From Cymbidium sinense (taxonomy: Eukaryota > Streptophyta > Magnoliopsida > Asparagales > Orchidaceae): DNA of 64,000 nt. How positions within the stretch are numbered: position 1 is the stretch's first letter; every line of letters starts with the position of its first letter. Location: contig CM038216.1 of the NCBI GenBank assembly GCA_021442155.1, positions 159,573,983 through 159,637,982 of the forward strand, written 5' to 3'. A model generated the notes under the pieces. It was not told the DNA's origin. It worked only from the letters and a program-made list of their open reading frames with translations, and searched no databases. A program made the position numbers and the translations under genes. This document shows positions 1 through 11,329 of this stretch, in pieces.

Positions 1-1089
1 TTCTAAAAATCACAAAAAAATATAAATGAGAGCTCTATGGATTCGTCTAAATTAGAGGAATCTATAAAATTTTAAATCCCCAATTTGTTTTGGATATTTT
101 AGCCTTAATTTATATTTAATTGAAAATCATTAAACTCTAATTACTCTTAAACCACAAATCTAATTGATTTGAAACTTTAAGGTAATAAAATTGGGGTTAC
201 AACACACCTTTTGTAAATTTTTAATAATTTATTCCACACTATTTTATGGGAAATGAAAATTTAAACCCTAGACCTCAAATTTAATTAAATTAATTAATTT
301 AAAATGAAATAATTAATAAAAATGAATAAAAACTATAAATTAACCTAATGTACCCTAATGAACATTAAAACATTAAGGAACTCATTAAACTTAAAAATCA
401 TAATTTGACTTAACTGAGAATTAATTAAATTAATTAATTCAAATAATTAACCACAACTTAATTAAATCATAATAAATCAATCAAATGTTTAAAAATTATG
501 AATAACCCCCATTGGAAATATATTTCAGAGAGGAATCACTAAAAAAATGAAACTCCTAAATGAATTTCAATAAATTAGGCAAAATTTAGGTTTTAATGAA
601 ATAATTAAAATCTTAGTTACACCGTAATTATGAATCTAATCAAGATGAAACTTTAAAAACTTAAAATTGGCATATAACACCACCTGCCATAAAAATTTGA
701 AACCCAATTAATTGTTGGATTGGGAGTTGTTGAATTTCCAAATTCCTAGATCGATATTAAATCAATAATAAATAAATAAAATCCATTAATTCATTTAATC
801 ATGAAATAAATTGAACTAATCTTAATCAAACATCAAAAATACTTAAGGTAGTTCTCTAAATAGCCTAAGTCAAAGGATTAATCAATTTCAAACTTAAGGA
901 CTAGTGAAATTAAATCATGAATTAATGAAATAATTAATGAAATCAAATTAAATCACCAACTCTTAATGAATCCTTACATCTCCAATGAATCAAATCAAAT
1001 GAATGCAAACCTACCTAAGTGCTTTAGGTTAACCTAAATTACACTAAATGAAATCAACATGATTTAATCCAAAAGATTGTAAACCAAAT

Positions 1090-1260
1090 GAACTAATTCA
1101 AACAAAAGCAAATAAAACAAATCAAATCAAATAATCCAATTCAAATCAAATCAAATAATTCAATTCAAATTAAATCAAATGAAATAAATCAAATAAGATC
1201 AAATCAACTAACTTAAATCAAACCAAATTAAAAAATAAACCAAAAATGAAAAATCAGATC
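1090..1260. repeat. AAATC-type simple sequence
   Basis: This is a degenerate 5-bp period tract (AAATC, with AATTC variants) inside the distal U3 of LTR copy 1. It looks like local slippage expansion. No other copy in the window has it to this extent. Confidence 0.6.
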
Positions 1261-3432
1261 AAACCAAATTTCCAAAGAAAAGAAAAGAAATATCAATTCA
1301 AATCTAAATTCAAACAAACTAAATGAAATCAAAATAATTAATTAAGATACCTAAGGATCTTAGTTAGACCTTTAGAATGAATCTTCATCTTGATGATGAT
1401 TTCATTCAATTAGGAATTAGGATGTAGAATATTCCATCCAAAATGGAATCCATTATATTCTTCATTCATGAAAACCTAAACATCACTTTAATCAAATAAA
1501 GTAAAAAATAAAAAAGAAAAATAAATCACAAAATCATTTGAATTGAAACCACCCAAAGGTAAAATTCAAACAAACTCAAACTCCAAATTAAAACTTAAAC
1601 TAAAGAGACCTAGCAAAGTCTTGCCACACTAACCTATCTTCTACACACACTAGATCATTTAGGTCATGTACCCTAAATTTAGGTTAGATTATTCTGTGAT
1701 TCTTTTATAGTTCTTTATAATGTGTTGTGATATATTGTGCTTCACATGTCTGTGTGTTGTGTTTCTTTAGACTGAATGCCTAGGCTTGTTTTCCCATTAG
1801 ATTGAATGGTAGGGTGTTCTTTCTAGAATTAACTCTATTTTATGCAGGGGACTGTGTTAAAGGGATTACTATCATAAATAAATAAAAAATTTTATAAAAT
1901 TATTATTTGCTTACAGGTGCTAAAAATCCTTTAACATAGTCCATAGGACAATTGGGCTTGACAAGCAACTAATGTTAAGCCCATATGTTTGTAAAATATA
2001 ACTATTATGTGTTGTTTGTATTTTCTAACCTCTATTTTGTAGGACTTAGGATTTATTTTGAATTTTAAAATATAAATTTGAGCTTAGAACTAGGTTAGGA
2101 TCTATGGGATCTAGGATTAGTAGGAGCTGACCCTACTAGGAGATGGTGTAGTGGTCCCTAGTGGAGCTCGATGTATGTCCCTAAAGAAGAAGATTATCCT
2201 GGAAAGGTGACCCATAGAACTAGACTTGTAGTTCTAGGCCAGGTTGTATAAGATAGAGCACAGCTGCCCATTTGCCTTTTCTTCCGTGGTGTACAACAGT
2301 TCGACGCATTGGCCTTTTCTTAAGTTAAATTGGCTTGATTTATTTTGGTGTGCAATAGAATCAACTTGCATTTCTAGGTTTATGTTGTGCTTTCCGTGAA
2401 TGAATGCCACGGATGATTAGGCTCGTAGGAGAAAACTAAATTTTCTACCCAATTAAATATAAATAACTAAAATAAAAATAAAAGAAAACTTGAAACCGCA
2501 CATAAACTAAGCCTTAGGCACAATATAAAATTAATTAGAAATAATTAGATTTTGAAACCATGAAATCATATTATTTCTATTCCTTGAATTGGGTAACTTC
2601 ACCCATTGCACATAAGGGGCATATATCATATGAGGAAGACCACCTTCTTGGGGAAGTATGCCTTCTATTATTGATTTGGCCCATAATCATTTCTAATTAC
2701 ATGAAATTAGGCATAAATGCATACCCATGACCTAAAATAAATCTTGAGTCAAATTTTACAAAATATAAAAATATGCATTAGTTAAATGCATTTCATACCC
2801 TACATTATCTTAGGGATTAAGGAGTGAGTCTAGGTTCATAGATTCTTTTCCTAAAATACAACAACCCATCATCTTGCATTTATAAGACTTGGCATCATAA
2901 ATTTAAAATACGCTTAGGTAGTGTTAGCAGGCAGCCCTCTCCAAGTGGGTTGTAAGTCTAGAAGAGTCAGGGATAGGTTAGTTCTCTCAAGTGAGAGAAA
3001 TGATTGATAATTTCCAAAATAAAACTTGGTCGAGCATCTAACATGAGTCAAAAGCACCTATAGACTAAGTCCTAAAGCAATTTTTTTCAGGAATAAGTCT
3101 TCCATCCTAGGCATTTCTATAGTCTTATGCTGCTAGAATCTAAGTCCTAGATTTCTAAGAAATTATTAACTCAAAATATAAATTAAATTATAGATTTAAA
3201 GCCCAATTATAAGATAGTTAAAATGGCTACTAGGCATCCCAGTATAAATAGGCATTTCTTACTTCATCCCAATTAACTCCTGAAAAAGAACTCTCTCCAA
3301 TTTGACCATTCTTAATTAAAAATTCCAAAAAATAAATTCTTTAAAAACCATCATAGAAATCCTTAGAGATAATAACTTATTTCTTTAATCAAGAGTATTC
3401 TAGGAAGAGACCCTATTTAAGATGTAATTAAT

Positions 3433-3452
3433 TATAGAGGCTTGCCTCTATA
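3433..3452 (+). promoter_or_regulatory. LTR promoter-proximal hairpin, copy 1
   Basis: Arms TATAGAGGC and GCCTCTATA form a perfect 9-bp stem with a TT loop. In other family L copies the same position has TATGGAGGC/GCCTCCATA-type arms, so both sides of the stem changed together. It lies about 20 bp upstream of a weak TATA-like AATTTAAATTAAA. Confidence 0.6.
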
Positions 3453-3849
3453 GGAAACCATAGACTCAATTTAAATTAAACCCTATTCTACCTTCCATGT
3501 AGTTCAGGGGAAAAATCTCTAGTACACGAAAGACCCATTAGCCTTAGGAGTCTTTTTTTTTGATTGAATCTATTATAGGAAAATATGTTTATTTTCCAAG
3601 ATAATATGCTTATTCCTTAATGACGTATTTGATCATCTAAATAAGAAATTCCTAAACTCTACATTGTGTCATAAATTTTCACAACTCTTATTGACCAACA
3701 ACTTTTTGGTTCCCTTTCTTAAACTTCTTCTCCATCCCTACAACCACCTAATACTTTTTGCACTCATCCTATGGTTACAAATTATCAAACTAATCATCTC
3801 AAACCTAAACTTATCATTAGCATTCTCACTTTTTTGAGTCAGGAAAATC

Positions 3850-4362
3850 CAACATCTTATAGTGCTCGTGGATAGAGGAAGAACCCTCTAAGATACCTAG
3901 AAATAGATTAAACAAAAATACAACAAATAAAAAAGATAGGAAAGTAAAGAAGTGCAAGAGAAATAATAAATTTCCTTCCTCAAAATTGGAGTACAATGAC
4001 TATGGTCCTAGAGGAAAAGAAAGATAAGATCCTCCATAAGAGAGGAGTTCCCCTTTATAATAGAAAGGTGACTATACATAGAAAGTACATATAAGGTAAA
4101 TCAAGTATAAGTGGATACTCACCTAAGCTAGCAATAAGTGTACTTATGAGCAAGTATAGATCTGATAGACAATAGAGACGAGTAGCCCATCATCGTGTGT
4201 ATGCAGTAGTAAATACTAAGGTCGAGGAGAAGTCATCTTATCCTTTAAAGTATTTTTTTGTTGTCGGTGTGTTGATTCATGACTTATTCTCTGGGTCATT
4301 ATTTTATTTTCTAAGTCCTTGACCTTCTAGCTCAAGTCCATCCTTCATTTTTAGATACCTTT
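3850..4362 (-). repeat. 3' LTR of the small Tat-type element
   Basis: It aligns over its whole length with 10,838-11,318. Shared stretches include CGTGGATAGAGGAAG-like, AAGAGAAATAATAAATTT, AGAGGAGTTCCCCTTTAT and the terminal GACTTATTCTCTGGGTCATTATT-like block. Identity is visibly reduced by many small indels, so the insertion is old. Exact TG/CA ends are not clear. Confidence 0.65.
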
Positions 4363-5740
4363 TCTAGTGAGTATGTTGATTCTAGTAGCCATAGTTGTCG
4401 AGTACCCTTTGTGACAAGTATGTTTGTCTCAGTAACCAAACCCATCATGTCACTTAGGCATGTTTGCTACTTTGGGTATATATTTAGCTCTTTAATTCTT
4501 CTACTCCTTTTAGAGATACCTCACAAAAAAGGGTAAAAGAATAAAAAGAATGATTAGTTATAAATATTTAATGATCTATACAAAAACAATTTATATAATT
4601 ATGAGAGGTTACATCACCTTCTAACTCAATCTATTTTTCCAACACACTAAAGGCTATAAATGGATCCTTCTATCATTCTTTAGTGGGTTTAGCCATTTTG
4701 TCAGCCACTTGCTTGAATAGATTTTTTTGACTTTGAGGACCAGTTTATGGAAAAAAGAAAACATAACTTCTATGGATGCCAAGGGCCTGACTTTGATTTT
4801 GTGACTCTATTGGTAGGTCTTCAAAAGAAGACCAAAAAAAGTCAAGAAGTTGAAAGAGGTCATTTCCAATCCTATGGTTGAGGTGAACATGTCAACTCCT
4901 CCCACTAATGTAACTTTAGATCCATATACTTCCAATGATCCACAAGAAGGATCGAGCACTTGCCATGAGAAAAGGCAGGTTATTACAGTGTGTCCTCATC
5001 TCGTAAGACTTGTGAGTGTCCATGGGAAGGATAAGGAAAAAGATGATGAACCCTTAATCGGACGTATGAAGGCATTGGTCAACTTAATGGTTGGATCTAC
5101 TATCGCAAAAGTGGTTATAATGGAATGACTTGTTGAGATGAGACTCACCATTTATTTTACATCATAAGTTAATCTGTCCGCAATTCTAAAATTTTCCTTT
5201 GAACATAGCTGAGCGGAACTAGAGATCAAGAATCAATAGAAGATGGATGGGACACTCGTCAGCCCTTAAAGTTATTTCTTTCAATAATCCGTAGCCTTGC
5301 TAAATCACTTCACCTTTCTATGAGTGATTTACTAGACCATTTGAGTAAAAGAAATTTTACTTACTCGATAGATGGCTTCATTCCCAAGGGTTGGACTATA
5401 GTAAATCCCTTCATCAATTTTTTATTTTTAGTTCTTAATGAATTCATTTCTCGTAGACTAGTGGTGACTTTAGTTTTACCAGGGACTGATTTAGCCACAC
5501 CATGTATGAACTTGCTGGAGAGTTCACACAAGTAAAGAGCAACCATCAAAGCTCCCACCATAGTGATTAGCTTCACCTTGACCAACATCAGGGAGATGAT
5601 GTTCAATTTTCCTTCTTCTACTTCTAGAAATAGTGGCATGTCCGAAGGGTGAGCCTTCGGTGGTGAGGGATGATATGGAACGGTGGATATTTGCTAAATA
5701 ATCTGAGGTCGCCACTCTACTAGGAAAGGTGCACCTCTAG
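4363..5740 (+). other. Plus-strand ORF remnants in the 3' region of the small element
   Basis: This is the non-pol region between the integrase end and the 3' LTR. The minus strand shows nothing recognisable. The plus strand has two clean short frames: 4,850-5,128 (92 residues, charged, no known motif) and 5,320-5,535 (71 residues, containing a hydrophobic stretch FLFLVLNEF). Upstream of the first, 4,710-4,850 also reads as protein-like sequence in a shifted frame (DFEDQF, KKTKKSQEVE). Known of the family: some Tat-lineage elements carry an extra ORF in antisense to pol at exactly this place. I infer this may be the remnant of one. I do not recognise the protein and the function is unknown. 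Confidence 0.3.
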
Positions 5741-5889
5741 TACTTGCATATTGGTGCATGAATAACTATGCTTATTACTTGAATATTTAGCATCAATGAT
5801 TAAATGAGAGAACCTCTTCCGATAGTCATGTTAGCATGGTGAGTTAGGTAATTCTTTTTATTGATTATGCAATTTCATGGGAGGTCGCA

Positions 5890-6320
5890 TTACACTTTAG
5901 TTGCTAGCTAGAAGAGTTGACTTACCAATTAGAAGAATTTGTTTTTTGTCGCCAACTAGGAGAGTTGGTAATTTTAGAGTTTAGTTGAGGAACTCACGGG
6001 GTGTTAGTCTTATACTGTGGTTGTTAATCACATAGAGAGTTGGCCTTTACATTGTCAACTAGGAGAGTTTATCTTTTTTGAGTTTATTCACTAATCTTAC
6101 AAGGTGTCGATCTTACATTGTAGTCATCAAACTACATGAAGTGCTGGTCTTTAAGTTGCCAACTATAATAGTTGGTCTTTTTTAGTTTAGTTGGCGACTT
6201 CATGGGGTGTCAGTCTTACACTGTAATTACTAACCACACATAGTGTTAGTCTTTAAATTACCAACTATGAGAGTTGGTCTTTTATAAGTTAAGCTGTTGA
6301 CCTCATGGGGAGTTGTTCTT
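5890..6320. repeat. Tandem array with CCAACT/AGTTGG dyads
   Basis: About four cycles of a 105-113 bp unit. Each cycle holds two kinds of block ending in GGTC or AGTC: a dyad CCAACT-loop-AGTTGG (5,952-5,968; 6,159-6,175; 6,261-6,277, and a decayed one near 6,056) and a second block with CATGGGGTGT. No coding potential. It is part of the 3' non-coding region of the small Tat-type element, where tandem repeats are common in this lineage. Confidence 0.75.
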
Positions 6321-6840
6321 ACACTATATATTTTTGTGTAAAGTATGTTTGACTCAAGGGTTTCTTATCTAACTTTAGTATTCTTAGGCAAAGAGTGTCA
6401 CACAAAGTATTCAAATCTTCCCTTGAGTATTTGCCTTTCATGGAAAGGCACTTTTCCTTGGGCACACAGCTCCCCGAGTATTCTTGCATGAAGGGTTGAT
6501 TTTAATTAACATTAGTATTCTTAGGCAAAGAGTGACACATCAAGCATTTCAATCTTCAACTTGGGCTTTCACTATTCACTGAGTGGGACCTTTCCTTAGG
6601 CTAAAAATGACACGTTGAGTATCCTGAGTCATCACATAGTTCCCCAAGTGTATGTTTTACCATTCAGTATACGTTGTACAATTTTGATAATTACCATTTT
6701 CCTATGAGTTAATTGAATTAAGGAGCAAACTATAAAAAAATTTATTTTAAGAATAGAAGTTACATGATTCATGAAACTAAAAAAGCAAGTACAAACTAAA
6801 GGAACTTCCCATTAAGAATAAAATTTCTTCAAGTCTCTGG
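6320..6840. repeat. 133-bp direct duplication in 3' non-coding region
   Basis: The block TTAGTATTCTTAGGCAAAGAG, followed by a conserved tail (tgacac, then caagcattcaaatctt-like), occurs at about 6,374 and again at about 6,507. A third partial version with GGCTAAAAATGACACGTTGAG follows near 6,598. The remainder to 6,840 is AT-rich and unrecognised. Confidence 0.6.
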
Positions 6841-7290
6841 AATTTCATGTTCTTGGTATGTCCTCACTTGAATAAGATTGTAGCTGATATGTGCTAGATC
6901 TAACCTGATCCTTAATTATGATAGGTTCATCATTGTTGTAAGCTAGTTTCTTTGAACATTCTATTGAGTAGAGGTGTCTACTTTCTTTAGTACTTGGTCG
7001 CCACTCCCAAAATTCTTCTCCTTCGCATAACAATTATAGTACTTAACCATTCACCTTTTCAATTCTTCTTGTCTAAGTGACTCTTAATTCTCAATTCTTC
7101 AACCATGTCCTTAATTCTTAGTTCTTAACAATTGTAGTTCTTAGTGACTCATTTTCTGAAGTACTATAAACTTTTGGCATTATACACACATCCTTGCAAA
7201 CTCTTCAACATCCTTCCAGAGCATTGGCTAGAAATACCCTTATCTTTGAATTTTATGAGCAAATTTCCTCCCTCATAAATGGCTATCACA
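6840..7290 (-). pseudogene. Integrase remnant lacking the catalytic core (small element)
   Basis: The minus strand at about 7,155-7,270 reads as the N-terminal zinc-binding part of a retroviral-type integrase. The sequence shows HL-GRKFAHK, GYF-PMLWKDVEEFARMC and then C-QKF, i.e. the second half of the HHCC pattern, interrupted by stops. Directly after it, with no room for the roughly 150-residue DDE core, comes C-terminal integrase sequence at 6,845-7,070, with IIIKDQVRSSTYQLQ and SEDIPRT, matching the end of Tat-type pol proteins. An internal deletion has therefore joined the two ends. The enzyme would insert cDNA into the genome; this copy cannot. Confidence 0.6.
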
Positions 7291-7649
7291 CTTGTCAAAA
7301 GGTATATCCTCAAGGACCTTTCTTTTTTAGGACTCACTCACACATCTAAGATTGAGTGACATTGTCAACCTTCAAAATAACTATTCTCCCATCAATAAGT
7401 ATTGGGCTACTTTAATTATGAAACTCCTCAAATCATTTGTCATTTCTTTGACTTCTCCAGTCTATAAATAATTCTTGATAGACAACTTAGCATGTGTTCA
7501 TGCTCAACTTGCATTAGCTTTCCCTCTTTTGTACTTGACTAAGTCAATTGTACTCACGTGCTGTCCATGTTTGCTAGCTCTAAATAATAAAATAGCAAGT
7601 TATTTCCATCTCTAGAAATTTGGTCGATCTTGAAATACTCTAGTCATCT

Positions 7650-7990
7650 AATTTTTGTTTTTTACTTTATGTATATATTTTGCAAATTATAATTTCAAAC
7701 TTCATATTCTTTATTAACTTATCTCACTACAGATTGTGAGTCATTGTAAGTAACTATATGCATGGCTCCTAGGCCTTAGCAAATCTCAACCTGGAGAAAA
7801 AAGTTTCATATTCAGCTTGATTATTGGTCACCTTGAAGGTAAATTTGAGTGACTACATTATTATAATTCTTGTAAGACTTTTTAACACTACACTATCTCT
7901 CTAGAAGAATGAGAAACATATAGCTGCCATAAATGTTTAGGGTTGATTAAGATGTCATGTGAGCTACTAAAATCAGCTATAAAATCCACG
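7650..7990 (-). pseudogene. Second (archaeal-type) RNase H, small element
   Basis: At 7,802-7,831 the minus strand encodes VTNNQAEYET, the hallmark block of the extra RNase H that Tat-lineage gypsy elements acquired downstream of their ordinary RNase H. The rest of the domain is decayed and shifts frame. Its role in the family is thought to be degradation of RNA in RNA-DNA hybrids during reverse transcription. The order RNase H, second RNase H, integrase is as expected. Confidence 0.6.
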
Positions 7991-8400
7991 AGTGCCTATG
8001 CTTTGATTATGATTCAAGATGAGTATAAGATATCAAACTTGCTCAACTCTAGAAACCATTTAAATAGTCTCCCTGAATGATCAGGCTTAATGAGTATAGA
8101 TTTGAGTGAGTTATCAAGGACTATGTATATGAAATGAGCTTAGAAGTAAGGTCGCAATCGTCTGGCCAAAGTAATTAGTGCAAGTGTGAGCTTCTCCATG
8201 AATTGGTAGTTCAGCATGGCACCTCATAGAGACTTAGAAACATAATAGATAGGTAATTTCTTTCCCACCTTCTTCCTTACTAAATATTAAACTAATTGAG
8301 TCTTCTCCTACTCTTTAATATAACAATAGGACTTCTCCCTCTTTTGGAATCTAAAATAAAGAAGGTGATGTGCATAGAGTCTTTAAGTCATTAAAAGCTT
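7990..8400 (-). pseudogene. RNase H remnant of the small element
   Basis: Minus-strand reading gives, across frame changes, YYVSKSL, NYQFMEKLTLALITLARRL, DHSGRLFKWFLELSKFD and ALVDFIAD. These correspond in order to the conserved blocks of plant Ty3/gypsy RNase H and the tether that follows it. The domain follows the reverse transcriptase directly, as in an intact polyprotein. Several stops make it non-functional. Confidence 0.65.
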
Positions 8401-9080
8401 TCTCATATTCTGGAGTCCACTCAAATATTTTTGCTTCTCTAAAAGTCTTGAAAATGGTGAGCACCACTCCCCTTCCAGATGAATTTGTTCAATCTTGCTA
8501 CTCTAGAAAGTACCTCTTTCACATTTCTAGGTGAGGTTATGTTGCATATGATCTTCATCTTGTTAGGATTTACCTTTATGCCTTTAAGGGTAATAAGAAT
8601 TTTGAAGAACTTTAATATTCCTACACCAAAAATGCATTGTTAAAGCACATATTATACCTTTTCAATGTACCAAATATTTCTTCAAGGTCTTGAACGTGTT
8701 GTATTGGCAATTTTCTTTAGCTAGGTCATCCACATAAAATTTCATATTTATTTTTTTCTAATCCTTGAATACTAGATCTACTAGCCTTAAGAAGGTTTCC
8801 TCTGCATTTTTTAGCTTGAAGAACATGTCTAAGTAGCACTGTAACCGCTTAGTAATAATAAATGTTGCATTTTCAAAATTTACAGGGTGCATTTGAATTT
8901 GATGGTATCTCAAGAATACGTCCAAAAAACTCATCACAAGGTAATCACATACTGAGTCATTGTTTAGGCATGCCGAGTTTAGATTAGTGAATTTCACACA
9001 CATTCTCTATTAGCCTCCCAACCTCTACACCATGATCACGTTAGACACCCACTCTAAGTACTGAACCTCTTTGATGAAGA
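8400..9080 (-). pseudogene. Reverse transcriptase of the small element
   Basis: The N-terminal part reads EVQYLEWVSNVIMV, then MCVKFTNLN in the frame at 8,758-9,003, followed by SFLDVFLRYHQIQMHP (normally SF-DA-SGYNQI-MHP), FFKLKNAEETFLRLVDLVFKD, and the catalytic box FYVDD at 8,725-8,736. The thumb and connection sequence KGIKVNPNKMK and SPRNVKEV is at about 8,470-8,600. This enzyme copies the element RNA into DNA in the cytoplasmic particle. The catalytic aspartates are present, but surrounding frameshifts and the replaced residues show decay. Confidence 0.75.
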
Positions 9081-9350
9081 TAGCATTTGAAGTAGCAGGT
9101 ACCTCTATTATGATGAAATTGATCATGGACATGAACTGGTTATTGCACTCTCCCCAAGTGATGGGAAGAGTGATCATTCCTTCAATTTTTCCTTGCTCTC
9201 CTAAGTAATTGTATAATGATTCTCTTGTAGGTACGAGTTTGGAATTCACAATTCCCAACTTATTGAAGATGGATTTAAAAATAACATTAACTCAGCTCCC
9301 TGTGTCAATCAAAATACTTCCCACCTAGTAGTTGCAAATCAAGAATATAA
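9080..9350 (-). pseudogene. Protease end fused to reverse transcriptase start
   Basis: The frame at 9,025-9,258 begins with protease-type sequence (LVPTRESLYNYLGEQG, MITLPITWGE, MINFIIIEVPATSNAI) and passes with no gap into the reverse-transcriptase entry block (FIKEVQYLEW). In intact Tat elements more than a hundred residues separate these blocks, so I infer an internal deletion. The start of the protease, including the catalytic D-T/S-G, would lie above 9,258 and I cannot identify it securely. Confidence 0.55.
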
Positions 9351-9559
9351 CCATGATTACGTTGTTGTAGGTTCGCAATAACAAGTTTTCTCTTTCTAAA
9401 AAACTTACTAGGACTATGATCATATATGGTACTTGCATCATAGCGGCTGAGTTTACTTCTCTAGATCATAATCATTTCATACTAGCTTTTTGAAAGACTA
9501 TCCATCACCCCAAAGATGGTGAGCATTGCTCTCTAATATGAGCATGCATGCTACATGTT

Positions 9560-10450
9560 CCAAACATCGACAAGTTTTTTATCTTTCCTCCTAATGAACT
9601 CCTTGAGCTTCCCCGCCTTTATTAAATCATCCTCTAGGCTCATCAAATGGTGACGCTCTCTTGATGTGCCCATGGTCACGATGATATGCAATATCTTGAT
9701 CAATCATGCACTCCATCGCATAGGTGATGAACATTTAAAATACTCTTTATTCGTCACCTCTACCTTCAACCATTGACACTCTAAGTGGAGTACCTCATTT
9801 AAATAGATAACTTTTGGATAGTGTGTTGTCGAAGTTTCTAAAGCTTTGCCCGTGCTGCATTTCTTTTGATCTCCTCCTCTTATACATTCTTTACCTTTAA
9901 AATCAATTCCTAAGGAATCGCTCTAAAGTTCTTTTCAATGAGTCTTTAGTCTTAATCATGGATGTTGGCTAGAAAACTTCATTATACTCTTTAGCATTTA
10001 CATGGTTATTCACCAGCTCTAGTAATTCATTGAGTTTTAGGTTTTGAGATTCAATGCATACCTAAAGAGCCCTCCTTCAAGCCATATGTGAGTACTACTT
10101 GGTCGATTGTGGGTTCCGTGTGTTTAACTTCCAACATTACTAAGTGAGTAATGAACTTTCATAAGTGGCTCACCGTGATTCTTACCTCATTTACAAGAGA
10201 GATGGGAACTCTTAGTAACTTCCAAGTGCTAGAAATTATGTTGTGAACATTCTTTTGAAATTAATAAATGATGTTATAACTCATAAAGGAAGACACGAGA
10301 ACCATCTAAGGTCCAACTCTTTCAAAGTGGTGAAGAAAAGACAATACTTCATCATGTCATCCAAGTCCAATAGTAGTATGGTTGACTCAACATATGTTAT
10401 ATGATTTGATGGATATGTTCAAACTTTGTATGATTCAAGGTGCACCATCT
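9560..10450 (-). pseudogene. gag remnant of the small element
   Basis: Minus-strand reading over 10,060-10,240 shows VNEVRITVSHL and EPTIDQVVLTYGLKEGSL, corresponding to the second half of a plant retrotransposon gag (the L-x-K-Q, E-S-L, GL blocks). At about 9,650-9,700 AYHRDHGH looks like the start of the zinc knuckle CxxH-x4-H, with the final cysteine lost. Gag would form the particle around the element RNA. Many frameshifts. Boundaries are approximate. Confidence 0.5.
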
Positions 10451-10837
10451 TGAACTTGTGAGGAGGGTGAGCTTTATCAATCTTCATAGAGAAGGCATTA
10501 GTTGTGAATATTTCTTTTTCACATCTTCTTCTTCACTTGTGTCATAAGATTCATTATCAGAGTTGGGAACCTTAAATCACTTCTTTCTCAGTGAGGTTGA
10601 AGAGTAGACAACCTCATGGATCCTTCATTCTTTTTGTTATGGATTCTTCACGTTGGTTTTCTCTATGATCACCTGTATAAGGAGAACATGTCTTGCAAAT
10701 CTTACTGTGTTGCAAATTATTATATAATTTTCTCCTTGCTCGTTAAGCAATCTTGTGCTGAGCATTCTGCTTCATTTGAATCAAGCTTTTGGTTCTTAAT
10801 ATCATCTATGCTTACTATACTTAAAGGATGTTGAATC
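10450..10837 (-). other. 5' leader of the small element
   Basis: Unrecognised sequence between the gag remnant and the 5' LTR. No convincing primer binding site adjoins the LTR at 10,838. The open frame 10,616-10,834 on the plus strand is hydrophobic and shows no motif. Confidence 0.35.
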
Positions 10838-11318
10838 CAAATTTATTCGTGGATGGAGGAGGAATTTTCTAAGATACCGAGAAATAGGGTTACAAAATTA
10901 CAACAAACAAGAAGATATGAAAGCAAAAGTTCAAGAGAAATAATAAATTTTATTCCTCCAAATAAGTTCAAAGACTAGGGGAATATAGAAAAAATCCCCA
11001 TAAGAGAAGAGTTTTCCTTTATTATACTAATCAATGATTATACAAAAGTATATATATCATATCATTGAGTACAAGTGGATGCTTGCTTAGAAGTGATAGT
11101 TGTAGATTGGAGCGAGTATAGACTTTACAGATAGAGGAGGCGATTAGCCAATAGTCAAGCGAGTGTGTGGGTAAAGATTGAGCTAAGAGGAGTAGCCATC
11201 TTATACTTCAAGTCTTTGTTTGGTGTCCGCAAGTTGATTGATGACTCATTCATCGGCTTATTATTTTATTCTCTACGTCATCGACTTGCTGGCCAGGTTG
11301 ATCCTTCATCACTGAATA
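10838..11318 (-). repeat. 5' LTR of the small Tat-type element
   Basis: Direct repeat of 3,850-4,362. It starts near CGTGGATGGAGGAGG and ends near CTGGCCAGGTTGATCCTTC. A conserved block is AAGTTCAAGAGAAATAATAAA. Immediately to the right, family L sequence (plus-strand order, promoter end first) begins. Confidence 0.65.
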
Positions 11319-11329
11319 CACTTGTAATT

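Larger units (their letters stand above)
1..3690 (+). repeat. Family L long LTR, copy 1 (cut by window start)
   Basis: Reading left to right this copy runs distal U3, middle part (about 1,690-2,450), then the promoter-proximal end (about 2,450-3,690). It matches 12,338-20,059 in the same direction and the LTRs at 21,111 and 39,037 in the opposite direction. Shared landmarks are the GAGCCTAAT/ATTAGGCTC block near 2,420, the hairpin at 3,433-3,452 and the block around 3,540-3,560 (GACCCATTAGCCTTAGGAGTC, opposite-strand form at 21,260). It carries no coding sequence. The right end fades out near 3,690 without a clear CA end or target duplication, so I cannot say whether it is a solo LTR or part of a larger element. 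Confidence 0.7.
3845..11318 (-). mobile_element. Degenerate Ty3/gypsy element of Tat type (small element)
   Basis: Two LTR-like direct repeats of about 0.5 kb bound about 6.5 kb of internal sequence. Degenerate gag, protease, reverse transcriptase, RNase H, archaeal-type RNase H and integrase fragments can be read in that order on the minus strand. The second RNase H (TNNQAEYE motif) is known as a mark of the Tat branch of plant chromoviruses' sister group. Every domain has stops or frameshifts and the integrase core is missing, so the copy is dead. Both flanks are family L sequence, in inverted orientation on the two sides. I could not find a target-site duplication. Confidence 0.75.
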
